Assembly (NCBI GenBank): GCA_038049695.1
Contig: CP142452.1
Coordinates: 31,236,501 to 31,300,500 of the forward strand
Direction of reading: 5' to 3'
Source of the DNA: Cinnamomum chago
Lineage: Eukaryota; Streptophyta; Magnoliopsida; Laurales; Lauraceae
Length of the DNA: 64,000 nt
In this document: piece after piece, positions 8,539 to 20,989 of the stretch
Numbering within the stretch: position 1 is the stretch's first letter
How the letters are laid out: every line of letters starts with the position of its first letter
Notes under the pieces: model-generated
What the model saw: the letters and a program-made list of their open reading frames with translations, nothing else
What the model was told of the DNA's origin: nothing
Database searches by the model: none
Position numbers and translations under genes: made by a program

Positions 8539-10495
8539 TCTATGTTTTAAGCTAACGTTCTAACTTAAACTTACGTTTCGACTGTACGTGCAATCCGGGA
8601 TTCGGAATCTCGTTCCTTCAATTCCTGTAAGTCATGAATGACTAGGGGCCCGTGCCCGGCACGTTTCTAGGGCAATGAAGCCCGGTTTCTCATTTTGGGC
8701 GCTCGGAGGCTCGTTTTCTAGGTTTTAAGCTAACGTTCTAACCTAAACATAGCTTCCAGCTGTGCGGGCAATCCGGGATTCGGAATCTCGTTCCGTCAGT
8801 TCCTGTGAGCCATGAAAGACTATGGTCCCATTCCCGTCAAGTTTCGAGGGCAACGGAGCCCGTTTTCTCATTTTGGGCGCTCGGAGACTCATTTTTTAGG
8901 TTTTAAGATAATGTTCTAACCTAAAACTACGTTTCAACTGTACGGGCAATCCGGGATTTAGAATCTCGTTCTGTCAGTTCTTACAAGTCCTGAATGAGTA
9001 GGGGCCCGTGGCCGTCAAGTTTCACGGGCAACGGACCCTGTCTGCTGATTTTGTGCGCCCGGAGGCTCGTTTTCTAGGTTTTAAGCTAATGTTCTAACTT
9101 AAATCTACGTTCTAACTGTACGGCAATCCGGGACTCGTAATCTCGTTCCGTCAGTTCCAACAAGTCATGAATGACTAGGGGCCCGTGCCCGGCACGTTTC
9201 TAGGGCAATGAAGCCCGGTTTCTCATTTTGGGCGCTCGGAGGCTCGTTTTCTAGGTTTTAAGCTAACGTTCTAACCTAAACCTAGCTTCCAACTGTGCGG
9301 GCAATCCGGGATTCGGAATCCCGTTCCGTCAGTTCCAGTAAGCCATGAATGACAAGGGTCCTGTGCCCGTCAGGTTTCACGGTCAACAGATCCCGTTAGG
9401 TCATTTTGTGCCCCCGGAGGATCGTTTTCTAGGTTTTAAGCTAACGTTTTAACTTCAACCAACGAGTCAACTGTACGGGCAATCCGGGATTCGGAATCTC
9501 GTTCCGTCAATTCTTGTAAGTCATGAATGACTAGGGGCCCGTGCCCGGCAAGTTTCTAGGGCAAAGAAGCCCGTTTTCTCATTTTGGGCGCTCGGGGGCT
9601 CGTTTTCTAGGTTTTAAAGCTAATGTTCTTACCTAAACCTACGTTTCAACTGTACGGCAATCCGGGATTTAGAATCTCCTTCTGTCAGTTCTTACTAGTC
9701 CTGAATGAGTAGGGGCCCGTGGCCGTCAAGTTTCACGGGCAACGGACCCGTCTGCTGATTTTGTTTGACCGTAGGCTCGTTTTCTAGGTTTTAGGCTAAC
9801 GTTCTAACTTAAATCTACGTTCTAACTGTACGGGCAATCCGGGACTCGTAATCTCGTTCCGTCAGTTCCTGCAAGTCATGAATGACTAGAGGCCCGTCTC
9901 GTCAAGTTTCAGGGGCAACGGAGCCCGTTTGCTCATTTTGGGCACATGGAGGCTTCTTTTCTAGGTTTTAAGTTAACGATCTAACTTAAACCTACGTTTC
10001 ATATGTACGGAAAATCCAGGATTCGGAACCTCATTCCGTCAGTTTTTGCATGTCATGAATGACTAGGTGTCCGTGCCCGTAAAGTTTCACGGGCAACGGA
10101 GCCAGTTAGCTCATTTTGGGCGCTTGTAGGCTTATTTTCTAGGTTTAAGCTAACGTTCTAACTTTTAAACCTACGTTTCAATTGTACGGACCATCCGGAA
10201 TTTACAATCTCGATCCGTCATTTCCTACAAGTCATGAATGACTACGGACCCGTGCCCGTCAAATTTCACAGGCAGCGGACCCCGTTTGCTCATTAAGGGG
10301 CCCCCGGAAGCTCGTTTTCTAGATTTAAAGCTTACGTTCTAACTTAAACCTATGTTCCAACCGTACGGGCAATCCGGTAATCGAATTCTCGTTCTGTCAG
10401 TTCCTGCAAGTCGTGAATGACTAGGAGCCCGTGCCCGTCAAGTCTCCTAAGAAACGGAGCCCGTTTGCTTATTTTGGGCGCCCGGACTTTCGTTT
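8539..10495 (+). repeat. HOR unit 5: 11-mer
   Basis: This is a 1957-bp 11-mer with the standard D/H hybrid. I noticed no private substitution. It is the last of the first block of four 11-mers. Confidence 0.95.
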
Positions 10496-13161
10496 TCTAT
10501 GTTTTAAGCTAACGTTCTAACTTAAACTTACGTTTCGACTGTACGTGCAATCCGGGATTCGGAATCTCGTTCCTTCAATTCCTGTAAGTCATGAATGACT
10601 AGGGGCCCGTGCCCGGCACGTTTCTAGGGAAATGGAGCCCGGTTTCTCATTTTGGGCGCTCGGAGGCTCGTTTTCTAGGTTTTAAGCTAACGTTCTAACC
10701 TAAACATAGCTTCCAGCTGTGCGGGCAATCCGGGATTCGGAATCTCGTTCCGTTAGTTCCTGTGAGCCATGAAAGACTATGGTCCCATTCCCGTCAAGTT
10801 TCGAGGGCAACGGAGCCCGTTTTCTCATTTTGGGCGCTCGGAGACTCATTTTTTAGGTTTTAAGATAATGTTCTAACCTAAAACTACGTTTCAACTGTAC
10901 GGGCAATCCGGGATTTAGAATCTCGTTCTGTCAGTTCTTACAAGTCCTGAATGAGTAGGGGCCCGTGGCCGTCAAGTTTCACGGGCAACGGACCCTGTCT
11001 GCTGATTTTGTGCGCCCGGAGGCTCGTTTTCTAGGTTTTAAGCTAATGTTCTAACTTAAATCTACGTTCTAACTGTACGGCAATCCGGGACTCGTAATCT
11101 CGTTCCGTCAGTTCCTGCAAGTCATGAATGACTAGAGGCCCGTCTCGTCAAGTTTCAGGGGCAACGGAGCCCGTTTGCTCATTTTGGGCATATGGAGGCT
11201 TGTTTTCTAGGTTTTCAGTTAACGATCTAACTTAAACCTACGTTTCACATGTACGGAAAATCCGGGATTCAGAACCTCATTCCGTCAGTTCTTGCAAGTC
11301 ATGAATGACTAGGTGTCCGTGCCCGTAAAGTTTCACGGGCAACGGAGCCAGTTAGCTCATTTTGGGCGCTTGGGGGCTTATTTTCTAGATTTAAGCTAGC
11401 GTTCTAACTTAGACCTACGTTTCAACTGTACGGACCATCCGGAATTCAGAATCTCGATCCGTCAGTTCCAACAAGTCATGAATGACTACGGACCCGTGCC
11501 CGTCAAGTTTCACGGGCAACGGAACCCGTTTGCTCATTAAGGGGTCTCGGAGGCTCGTTTTCTAGATTTAAAGCAAACGTTCTAACTTAAACCTACGTTT
11601 CAACCGTACGGGCAATCCGTAATCGAATTCTCGTTCTGTCAGTTCCTACAAGTCGTGAATGACTAGGAGCCCGTGCCCGTCAAGTTTCCCAGGCAACGGA
11701 TCCCGTTTGCTTATTTTGGGCGCCCGGACTTTCGTTTTCTATGTTTTAAGCTAACATTTTAACTTAAACTTACGTTTCGACTGTACGTGCAATCCGGGAT
11801 TCGGAATCTCGTTCCGTCAATTCCTGTAAGTCATGAATGACTAGGGGCCCGTGCCCGGCACGTTTCTAGGGCAATGAAGCCCGGTTTCTCATTTTGGGCG
11901 CTCGGAGGCTCGTTTTCTAGGTTTTAAGCTAACGTTCTAACCTAAACCTAGCTTCCAACTGTGCGGGCAATCCGGGATTCGGAATCCCGTTCCGTCAGTT
12001 CCAGTAAGCCATGAATGACAAGGGTCCTGTGCCCGTCAGGTTTCACGGTCAACAGATCCCGTTAGGTCATTTTGTGCCCCCGGAGGATCGTTTTCTAGGT
12101 TTTAAGCTAACGTTTTAACTTCAACCAACGAGTCAACTGTACGGGCAATCCGGGATTCGGAATCTCGTTCCGTCAATTCTTGTAAGTCATGAATGACTAG
12201 GGGCCCGTGCCCGGCAAGTTTCTAGGGCAAAGAAGCCCGTTTTCTCATTTTGGGCGCTCGGAGGCTCGTTTTCTAGGTTTTAAAGCTAATGTTCTTACCT
12301 AAACCTACGTTTCAACTGTACGGCAATCCGGGATTTAGAATCTCCTTCTGTCAGTTCTTACTAGTCCTGAATGAGTAGGGGCCCGTGGCCGTCAAGTTTC
12401 ACGGGCAACGGACCCGTCTGCTGATTTTGTTTGACCGTAGGCTCGTTTTCTAGGTTTTAGGCTAACGTTCTAACTTAAATCTACGTTCTAACTGTACGGG
12501 CAATCCGGGACTCGTAATCTCGTTCCGTCAGTTCCTGCAAGTCATGAATGACTAGAGGCCCGTCTCGTCAAGTTTCAGGGGCAACGGAGCCCGTTTGCTC
12601 ATTTTGGGCACATGGAGGCTTCTTTTCTAGGTTTTAAGTTAACGATCTAACTTAAACCTACGTTTCATATGTACGGAAAATCCAGGATTCGGAACCTCAT
12701 TCCGTCAGTTTTTGCATGTCATGAATGACTAGGTGTCCGTGCCCGTAAAGTTTCACGGGCAACGGAGCCAGTTAGCTCATTTTGGGCGCTTGTAGGCTTA
12801 TTTTCTAGGTTTAAGCTAACGTTCTAACTTTTAAACCTACGTTTCAATTGTACGGACCATCCGGAATTTACAATCTCGATCCGTCATTTCCTACAAGTCA
12901 TGAATGACTACGGACCCGTGCCCGTCAAATTTCACAGGCAGCGGACCCCGTTTGCTCATTAAGGGGCCCCCGGAAGCTCGTTTTCTAGATTTAAAGCTTA
13001 CGTTCTAACTTAAACCTATGTTCCAACCGTACGGGCAATCCGGTAATCGAATTCTCGTTCTGTCAGTTCCTGCAAGTCGTGAATGACTAGGAGCCCGTGC
13101 CCGTCAAGTCTCCTAAGAAACGGAGCCCGTTTGCTTATTTTGGGCGCCCGGACTTTCGTTT
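10496..13161 (+). repeat. HOR unit 6: 15-mer, family gamma
   Basis: This is a 15-mer of 2666 bp. The missing base is in G, near 11619 (CCGTAATCG instead of CCGGTAATCG). Gamma markers are GGGAAATGGAGCCCGG in A, CCGTTAGTTCC in B, GGCATATGGAGG in D, GGAACCCG in F and CTAACATTTTAAC in H. All are shared with unit 11. Confidence 0.95.
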
Positions 13162-15118
13162 TCTATGTTTTAAGCTAACGTTCTAACTTAAACTTACGTT
13201 TCGACTGTACGTGCAATCCGGGATTCGGAATCTCGTTCCTTCAATTCCTGTAAGTCATGAATGACTAGGGGCCCGTGCCCGGCACGTTTCTAGGGCAATG
13301 AAGCCCGGTTTCTCATTTTGGGCGCTCGGAGGCTCGTTTTCTAGGTTTTAAGCTAACGTTCTAACCTAAACATAGCTTCCAGCTGTGCGGGCAATCCGGG
13401 ATTCGGAATCTCGTTCCGTCAGTTCCTGTGAGCCATGAAAGACTATGGTCCCATTCCCGTCAAGTTTCGAGGGCAACGGAGCCCGTTTTCTCATTTTGGG
13501 CGCTCGGAGACTCATTTTTTAGGTTTTAAGATAATGTTCTAACCTAAAACTACGTTTCAACTGTACGGGCAATCCGGGATTTAGAATCTCGTTCTGTCAG
13601 TTCTTACAAGTCCTGAATGAGTAGGGGCCCGTGGCCGTCAAGTTTCACGGGCAACGGACCCTGTCTGCTGATTTTGTGCGCCCGGAGGCTCGTTTTCTAG
13701 GTTTTAAGCTAATGTTCTAACTTAAATCTACGTTCTAACTGTACGGCAATCCGGGACTCGTAATCTCGTTCCGTCAGTTCCAACAAGTCATGAATGACTA
13801 GGGGCCCGTGCCCGGCACGTTTCTAGGGCAATGAAGCCCGGTTTCTCATTTTGGGCGCTCGGAGGCTCGTTTTCTAGGTTTTAAGCTAACGTTCTAACCT
13901 AAACCTAGCTTCCAACTGTGCGGGCAATCCGGGATTCGGAATCCCGTTCCGTCAGTTCCAGTAAGCCATGAATGACAAGGGTCCTGTGCCCGTCAGGTTT
14001 CACGGTCAACAGATCCCGTTAGGTCATTTTGTGCCCCCGGAGGATCGTTTTCTAGGTTTTAAGCTAACGTTTTAACTTCAACCAACGAGTCAACTGTACG
14101 GGCAATCCGGGATTCGGAATCTCGTTCCGTCAATTCTTGTAAGTCATGAATGACTAGGGGCCCGTGCCCGGCAAGTTTCTAGGGCAAAGAAGCCCGTTTT
14201 CTCATTTTGGGCGCTCGGGGGCTCGTTTTCTAGGTTTTAAAGCTAATGTTCTTACCTAAACCTACGTTTCAACTGTACGGCAATCCGGGATTTAGAATCT
14301 CCTTCTGTCAGTTCTTACTAGTCCTGAATGAGTAGGGGCCCGTGGCCGTCAAGTTTCACGGGCAACGGACCCGTCTGCTGATTTTGTTTGACCGTAGGCT
14401 CGTTTTCTAGGTTTTAGGCTAACGTTCTAACTTAAATCTACGTTCTAACTGTACGGGCAATCCGGGACTCGTAATCTCGTTCCGTCAGTTCCTGCAAGTC
14501 ATGAATGACTAGAGGCCCGTCTCGTCAAGTTTCAGGGGCAACGGAGCCCGTTTGCTCATTTTGGGCACATGGAGGCTTCTTTTCTAGGTTTTAAGTTAAC
14601 GATCTAACTTAAACCTACGTTTCATATGTACGGAAAATCCAGGATTCGGAACCTCATTCCGTCAGTTTTTGCATGTCATGAATGACTAGGTGTCCGTGCC
14701 CGTAAAGTTTCACGGGCAACGGAGCCAGTTAGCTCATTTTGGGCGCTTGTAGGCTTATTTTCTAGGTTTAAGCTAACGTTCTAACTTTTAAACCTACGTT
14801 TCAATTGTACGGACCATCCGGAATTTACAATCTCGATCCGTCATTTCCTACAAGTCATGAATGACTACGGACCCGTGCCCGTCAAATTTCACAGGCAGCG
14901 GACCCCGTTTGCTCATTAAGGGGCCCCCGGAAGCTCGTTTTCTAGATTTAAAGCTTACGTTCTAACTTAAACCTATGTTCCAACCGTACGGGCAATCCGG
15001 TAATCGAATTCTCGTTCTGTCAGTTCCTGCAAGTCGTGAATGACTAGGAGCCCGTGCCCGTCAAGTCTCCTAAGAAACGGAGCCCGTTTGCTTATTTTGG
15101 GCGCCCGGACTTTCGTTT
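13162..15118 (+). repeat. HOR unit 7: 11-mer
   Basis: This is a 1957-bp 11-mer with the standard D/H hybrid. I noticed no private change. It opens the second block of four 11-mers. Confidence 0.95.
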
Positions 15119-17075
15119 TCTATGTTTTAAGCTAACGTTCTAACTTAAACTTACGTTTCGACTGTACGTGCAATCCGGGATTCGGAATCTCGTTCCTTCA
15201 ATTCCTGTAAGTCATGAATGACTAGGGGCCCGTGCCCGGCACGTTTCTAGGGCAATGAAGCCCGGTTTCTCATTTTGGGCGCTCGGAGGCTCGTTTTCTA
15301 GGTTTTAAGCTAACGTTCTAACCTAAACATAGCTTCCAGCTGTGCGGGCAATCCGGGATTCGGAATCTCGTTCCGTCAGTTCCTGTGAGCCATGAAAGAC
15401 TATGGTCCCATTCCCGTCAAGTTTCGAGGGCAACGGAGCCCGTTTTCTCATTTTGGGCGCTCGGAGACTCATTTTTTAGGTTTTAAGATAATGTTCTAAC
15501 CTAAAACTACGTTTCAACTGTACGGGCAATCCGGGATTTAGAATCTCGTTCTGTCAGTTCTTACAAGTCCTGAATGAGTAGGGGCCCGTGGCCGTCAAGT
15601 TTCACGGGCAACGGACCCTGTCTGCTGATTTTGTGCGCCCGGAGGCTCGTTTTCTAGGTTTTAAGCTAATGTTCTAACTTAAATCTACGTTCTAACTGTA
15701 CGGCAATCCGGGACTCGTAATCTCGTTCCGTCAGTTCCAACAAGTCATGAATGACTAGGGGCCCGTGCCCGGCACGTTTCTAGGGCAATGAAGCCCGGTT
15801 TCTCATTTTGGGCGCTCGGAGGCTCGTTTTCTAGGTTTTAAGCTAACGTTCTAACCTAAACCTAGCTTCCAACTGTGCGGGCAATCCGGGATTCGGAATC
15901 CCGTTCCGTCAGTTCCAGTAAGCCATGAATGACAAGGGTCCTGTGCCCGTCAGGTTTCACGGTCAACAGATCCCGTTAGGTCATTTTGTGCCCCCGGAGG
16001 ATCGTTTTCTAGGTTTTAAGCTAACGTTTTAACTTCAACCAACGAGTCAACTGTACGGGCAATCCGGGATTCGGAATCTCGTTCCGTCAATTCTTGTAAG
16101 TCATGAATGACTAGGGGCCCGTGCCCGGCAAGTTTCTAGGGCAAAGAAGCCCGTTTTCTCATTTTGGGCGCTCGGGGGCTCGTTTTCTAGGTTTTAAAGC
16201 TAATGTTCTTACCTAAACCTACGTTTCAACTGTACGGCAATCCGGGATTTAGAATCTCCTTCTGTCAGTTCTTACTAGTCCTGAATGAGTAGGGGCCCGT
16301 GGCCGTCAAGTTTCACGGGCAACGGACCCGTCTGCTGATTTTGTTTGACCGTAGGCTCGTTTTCTAGGTTTTAGGCTAACGTTCTAACTTAAATCTACGT
16401 TCTAACTGTACGGGCAATCCGGGACTCGTAATCTCGTTCCGTCAGTTCCTGCAAGTCATGAATGACTAGAGGCCCGTCTCGTCAAGTTTCAGGGGCAACG
16501 GAGCCCGTTTGCTCATTTTGGGCACATGGAGGCTTCTTTTCTAGGTTTTAAGTTAACGATCTAACTTAAACCTACGTTTCATATGTACGGAAAATCCAGG
16601 ATTCGGAACCTCATTCCGTCAGTTTTTGCATGTCATGAATGACTAGGTGTCCGTGCCCGTAAAGTTTCACGGGCAACGGAGCCAGTTAGCTCATTTTGGG
16701 CGCTTGTAGGCTTATTTTCTAGGTTTAAGCTAACGTTCTAACTTTTAAACCTACGTTTCAATTGTACGGACCATCCGGAATTTACAATCTCGATCCGTCA
16801 TTTCCTACAAGTCATGAATGACTACGGACCCGTGCCCGTCAAATTTCACAGGCAGCGGACCCCGTTTGCTCATTAAGGGGCCCCCGGAAGCTCGTTTTCT
16901 AGATTTAAAGCTTACGTTCTAACTTAAACCTATGTTCCAACCGTACGGGCAATCCGGTAATCGAATTCTCGTTCTGTCAGTTCCTGCAAGTCGTGAATGA
17001 CTAGGAGCCCGTGCCCGTCAAGTCTCCTAAGAAACGGAGCCCGTTTGCTTATTTTGGGCGCCCGGACTTTCGTTT
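15119..17075 (+). repeat. HOR unit 8: 11-mer
   Basis: This is a 1957-bp 11-mer with the standard D/H hybrid. I noticed no private change. Confidence 0.95.
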
Positions 17076-19032
17076 TCTATGTTTTAAGCTAACGTTCTAA
17101 CTTAAACTTACGTTTCGACTGTACGTGCAATCCGGGATTCGGAATCTCGTTCCTTCAATTCCTGTAAGTCATGAATGACTAGGGGCCCGTGCCCGGCACG
17201 TTTCTAGGGCAATGAAGCCCGGTTTCTCATTTTGGGCGCTCGGAGGCTCGTTTTCTAGGTTTTAAGCTAACGTTCTAACCTAAACATAGCTTCCAGCTGT
17301 GCGGGCAATCCGGGATTCGGAATCTCGTTCCGTCAGTTCCTGTGAGCCATGAAAGACTATGGTCCCATTCCCGTCAAGTTTCGAGGGCAACGGAGCCCGT
17401 TTTCTCATTTTGGGCGCTCGGAGACTCATTTTTTAGGTTTTAAGATAATGTTCTAACCTAAAACTACGTTTCAACTGTACGGGCAATCCGGGATTTAGAA
17501 TCTCGTTCTGTCAGTTCTTACAAGTCCTGAATGAGTAGGGGCCCGTGGCCGTCAAGTTTCACGGGCAACGGACCCTGTCTGCTGATTTTGTGCGCCCGGA
17601 GGCTCGTTTTCTAGGTTTTAAGCTAATGTTCTAACTTAAATCTACGTTCTAACTGTACGGCAATCCGGGACTCGTAATCTCGTTCCGTCAGTTCCAACAA
17701 GTCATGAATGACTAGGGGCCCGTGCCCGGCACGTTTCTAGGGCAATGAAGCCCGGTTTCTCATTTTGGGCGCTCGGAGGCTCGTTTTCTAGGTTTTAAGC
17801 TAACGTTCTAACCTAAACCTAGCTTCCAACTGTGCGGGCAATCCGGGATTCGGAATCCCGTTCCGTCAGTTCCAGTAAGCCATGAATGACAAGGGTCCTG
17901 TGCCCGTCAGGTTTCACGGTCAACAGATCCCGTTAGGTCATTTTGTGCCCCCGGAGGATCGTTTTCTAGGTTTTAAGCTAACGTTTTAACTTCAACCAAC
18001 GAGTCAACTGTACGGGCAATCCGGGATTCGGAATCTCGTTCCGTCAATTCTTGTAAGTCATGAATGACTAGGGGCCCGTGCCCGGCAAGTTTCTAGGGCA
18101 AAGAAGCCCGTTTTCTCATTTTGGGCGCTCGGGGGCTCGTTTTCTAGGTTTTAAAGCTAATGTTCTTACCTAAACCTACGTTTCAACTGTACGGCAATCC
18201 GGGATTTAGAATCTCCTTCTGTCAGTTCTTACTAGTCCTGAATGAGTAGGGGCCCGTGGCCGTCAAGTTTCACGGGCAACGGACCCGTCTGCTGATTTTG
18301 TTTGACCGTAGGCTCGTTTTCTAGGTTTTAGGCTAACGTTCTAACTTAAATCTACGTTCTAACTGTACGGGCAATCCGGGACTCGTAATCTCGTTCCGTC
18401 AGTTCCTGCAAGTCATGAATGACTAGAGGCCCGTCTCGTCAAGTTTCAGGGGCAACGGAGCCCGTTTGCTCATTTTGGGCACATGGAGGCTTCTTTTCTA
18501 GGTTTTAAGTTAACGATCTAACTTAAACCTACGTTTCATATGTACGGAAAATCCAGGATTCGGAACCTCATTCCGTCAGTTTTTGCATGTCATGAATGAC
18601 TAGGTGTCCGTGCCCGTAAAGTTTCACGGGCAACGGAGCCAGTTAGCTCATTTTGGGCGCTTGTAGGCTTATTTTCTAGGTTTAAGCTAACGTTCTAACT
18701 TTTAAACCTACGTTTCAATTGTACGGACCATCCGGAATTTACAATCTCGATCCGTCATTTCCTACAAGTCATGAATGACTACGGACCCGTGCCCGTCAAA
18801 TTTCACAGGCAGCGGACCCCGTTTGCTCATTAAGGGGCCCCCGGAAGCTCGTTTTCTAGATTTAAAGCTTACGTTCTAACTTAAACCTATGTTCCAACCG
18901 TACGGGCAATCCGGTAATCGAATTCTCGTTCTGTCAGTTCCTGCAAGTCGTGAATGACTAGGAGCCCGTGCCCGTCAAGTCTCCTAAGAAACGGAGCCCG
19001 TTTGCTTATTTTGGGCGCCCGGACTTTCGTTT
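17076..19032 (+). repeat. HOR unit 9: 11-mer
   Basis: This is a 1957-bp 11-mer with the standard D/H hybrid. I noticed no private change. Confidence 0.95.
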
Positions 19033-20989
19033 TCTATGTTTTAAGCTAACGTTCTAACTTAAACTTACGTTTCGACTGTACGTGCAATCCGGGATTCGGA
19101 ATCTCGTTCCTTCAATTCCTGTAAGTCATGAATGACTAGGGGCCCGTGCCCGGCACGTTTCTAGGGAAATGGAGCCCGGTTTCTCATTTTGGGCGCTCGG
19201 AGGCTCGTTTTCTAGGTTTTAAGCTAACGTTCTAACCTAAACATAGCTTCCAGCTGTGCGGGCAATCCGGGATTCGGAATCTCGTTCCGTCAGTTCCTGT
19301 GAGCCATGAAAGACTATGGTCCCATTCCCGTCAAGTTTCGAGGGCAACGGAGCCCGTTTTCTCATTTTGGGCGCTCGGAGACTCATTTTTTAGGTTTTAA
19401 GATAATGTTCTAACCTAAAACTACGTTTCAACTGTACGGGCAATCCGGGATTTAGAATCTCGTTCTGTCAGTTCTTACAAGTCCTGAATGAGTAGGGGCC
19501 CGTGGCCGTCAAGTTTCACGGGCAACGGACCCTGTCTGCTGATTTTGTGCGCCCGGAGGCTCGTTTTCTAGGTTTTAAGCTAATGTTCTAACTTAAATCT
19601 ACGTTCTAACTGTACGGCAATCCGGGACTCGTAATCTCGTTCCGTCAGTTCCAACAAGTCATGAATGACTAGGGGCCCGTGCCCGGCACGTTTCTAGGGC
19701 AATGAAGCCCGGTTTCTCATTTTGGGCGCTCGGAGGCTCGTTTTCTAGGTTTTAAGCTAACGTTCTAACCTAAACCTAGCTTCCAACTATGCGGGCAATC
19801 CGGGATTCGGAATCCCGTTCCGTCAGTTCCAGTAAGCCATGAATGACAAGGGTCCTGTGCCCGTCAGGTTTCACGGTCAACAGATCCCGTTAGGTCATTT
19901 TGTGCCCCCGGAGGATCGTTTTCTAGGTTTTAAGCTAACGTTTTAACTTCAACCAACGAGTCAACTGTACGGGCAATCCGGGATTCGGAATCTCGTTCCG
20001 TCAATTCTTGTAAGTCATGAATGACTAGGGGCCCGTGCCCGGCAAGTTTCTAGGGCAAAGAAGCCCGTTTTCTCATTTTGGGCGCTCGGGGGCTCGTTTT
20101 CTAGGTTTTAAAGCTAATGTTCTTACCTAAACCTACGTTTCAACTGTACGGCAATCCGGGATTTAGAATCTCCTTCTGTCAGTTCTTACTAGTCCTGAAT
20201 GAGTAGGGGCCCGTGGCCGTCAAGTTTCACGGGCAACGGACCCGTCTGCTGATTTTGTTTGACCGTAGGCTCGTTTTCTAGGTTTTAGGCTAACGTTCTA
20301 ACTTAAATCTACGTTCTAACTGTACGGGCAATCCGGGACTCGTAATCTCGTTCCGTCAGTTCCTGCAAGTCATGAATGACTAGAGGCCCGTCTCGTCAAG
20401 TTTCAGGGGCAACGGAGCCCGTTTGCTCATTTTGGGCACATGGAGGCTTCTTTTCTAGGTTTTAAGTTAACGATCTAACTTAAACCTACGTTTCATATGT
20501 ACGGAAAATCCAGGATTCGGAACCTCATTCCGTCAGTTTTTGCATGTCATGAATGACTAGGTGTCCGTGCCCGTAAAGTTTCACGGGCAACAGAGCCAGT
20601 TAGCTCATTTTGGGCGCTTGTAGGCTTATTTTCTAGGTTTAAGCTAACGTTCTAACTTTTAAACCTACGTTTCAATTGTACGGACCATCCGGAATTTACA
20701 ATCTCGATCCGTCATTTCCTACAAGTCATGAATGACTACGGACCCGTGCCCGTCAAATTTCACAGGCAGCGGACCCCGTTTGCTCATTAAGGGGCCCCCG
20801 GAAGCTCGTTTTCTAGATTTAAAGCTTACGTTCTAACTTAAACCTATGTTCCAACCGTACGGGCAATCCGGTAATCGAATTCTCGTTCTGTCAGTTCCTG
20901 CAAGTCGTGAATGACTAGGAGCCCGTGCCCGTCAAGTCTCCTAAGAAACGGAGCCCGTTTGCTTATTTTGGGCGCCCGGACTTTCGTTT
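19033..20989 (+). repeat. HOR unit 10: 11-mer with gamma-type A
   Basis: This 1957-bp 11-mer has an A monomer of the GGGAAATGGAGCCCGG form otherwise seen only in gamma 15-mers, one of which follows directly. B reads CCGTCAG rather than the gamma CCGTTAG, so any exchanged tract is short. Private changes are G>A at 19789 (monomer I) and G>A at 20592 (monomer M). Confidence 0.94.
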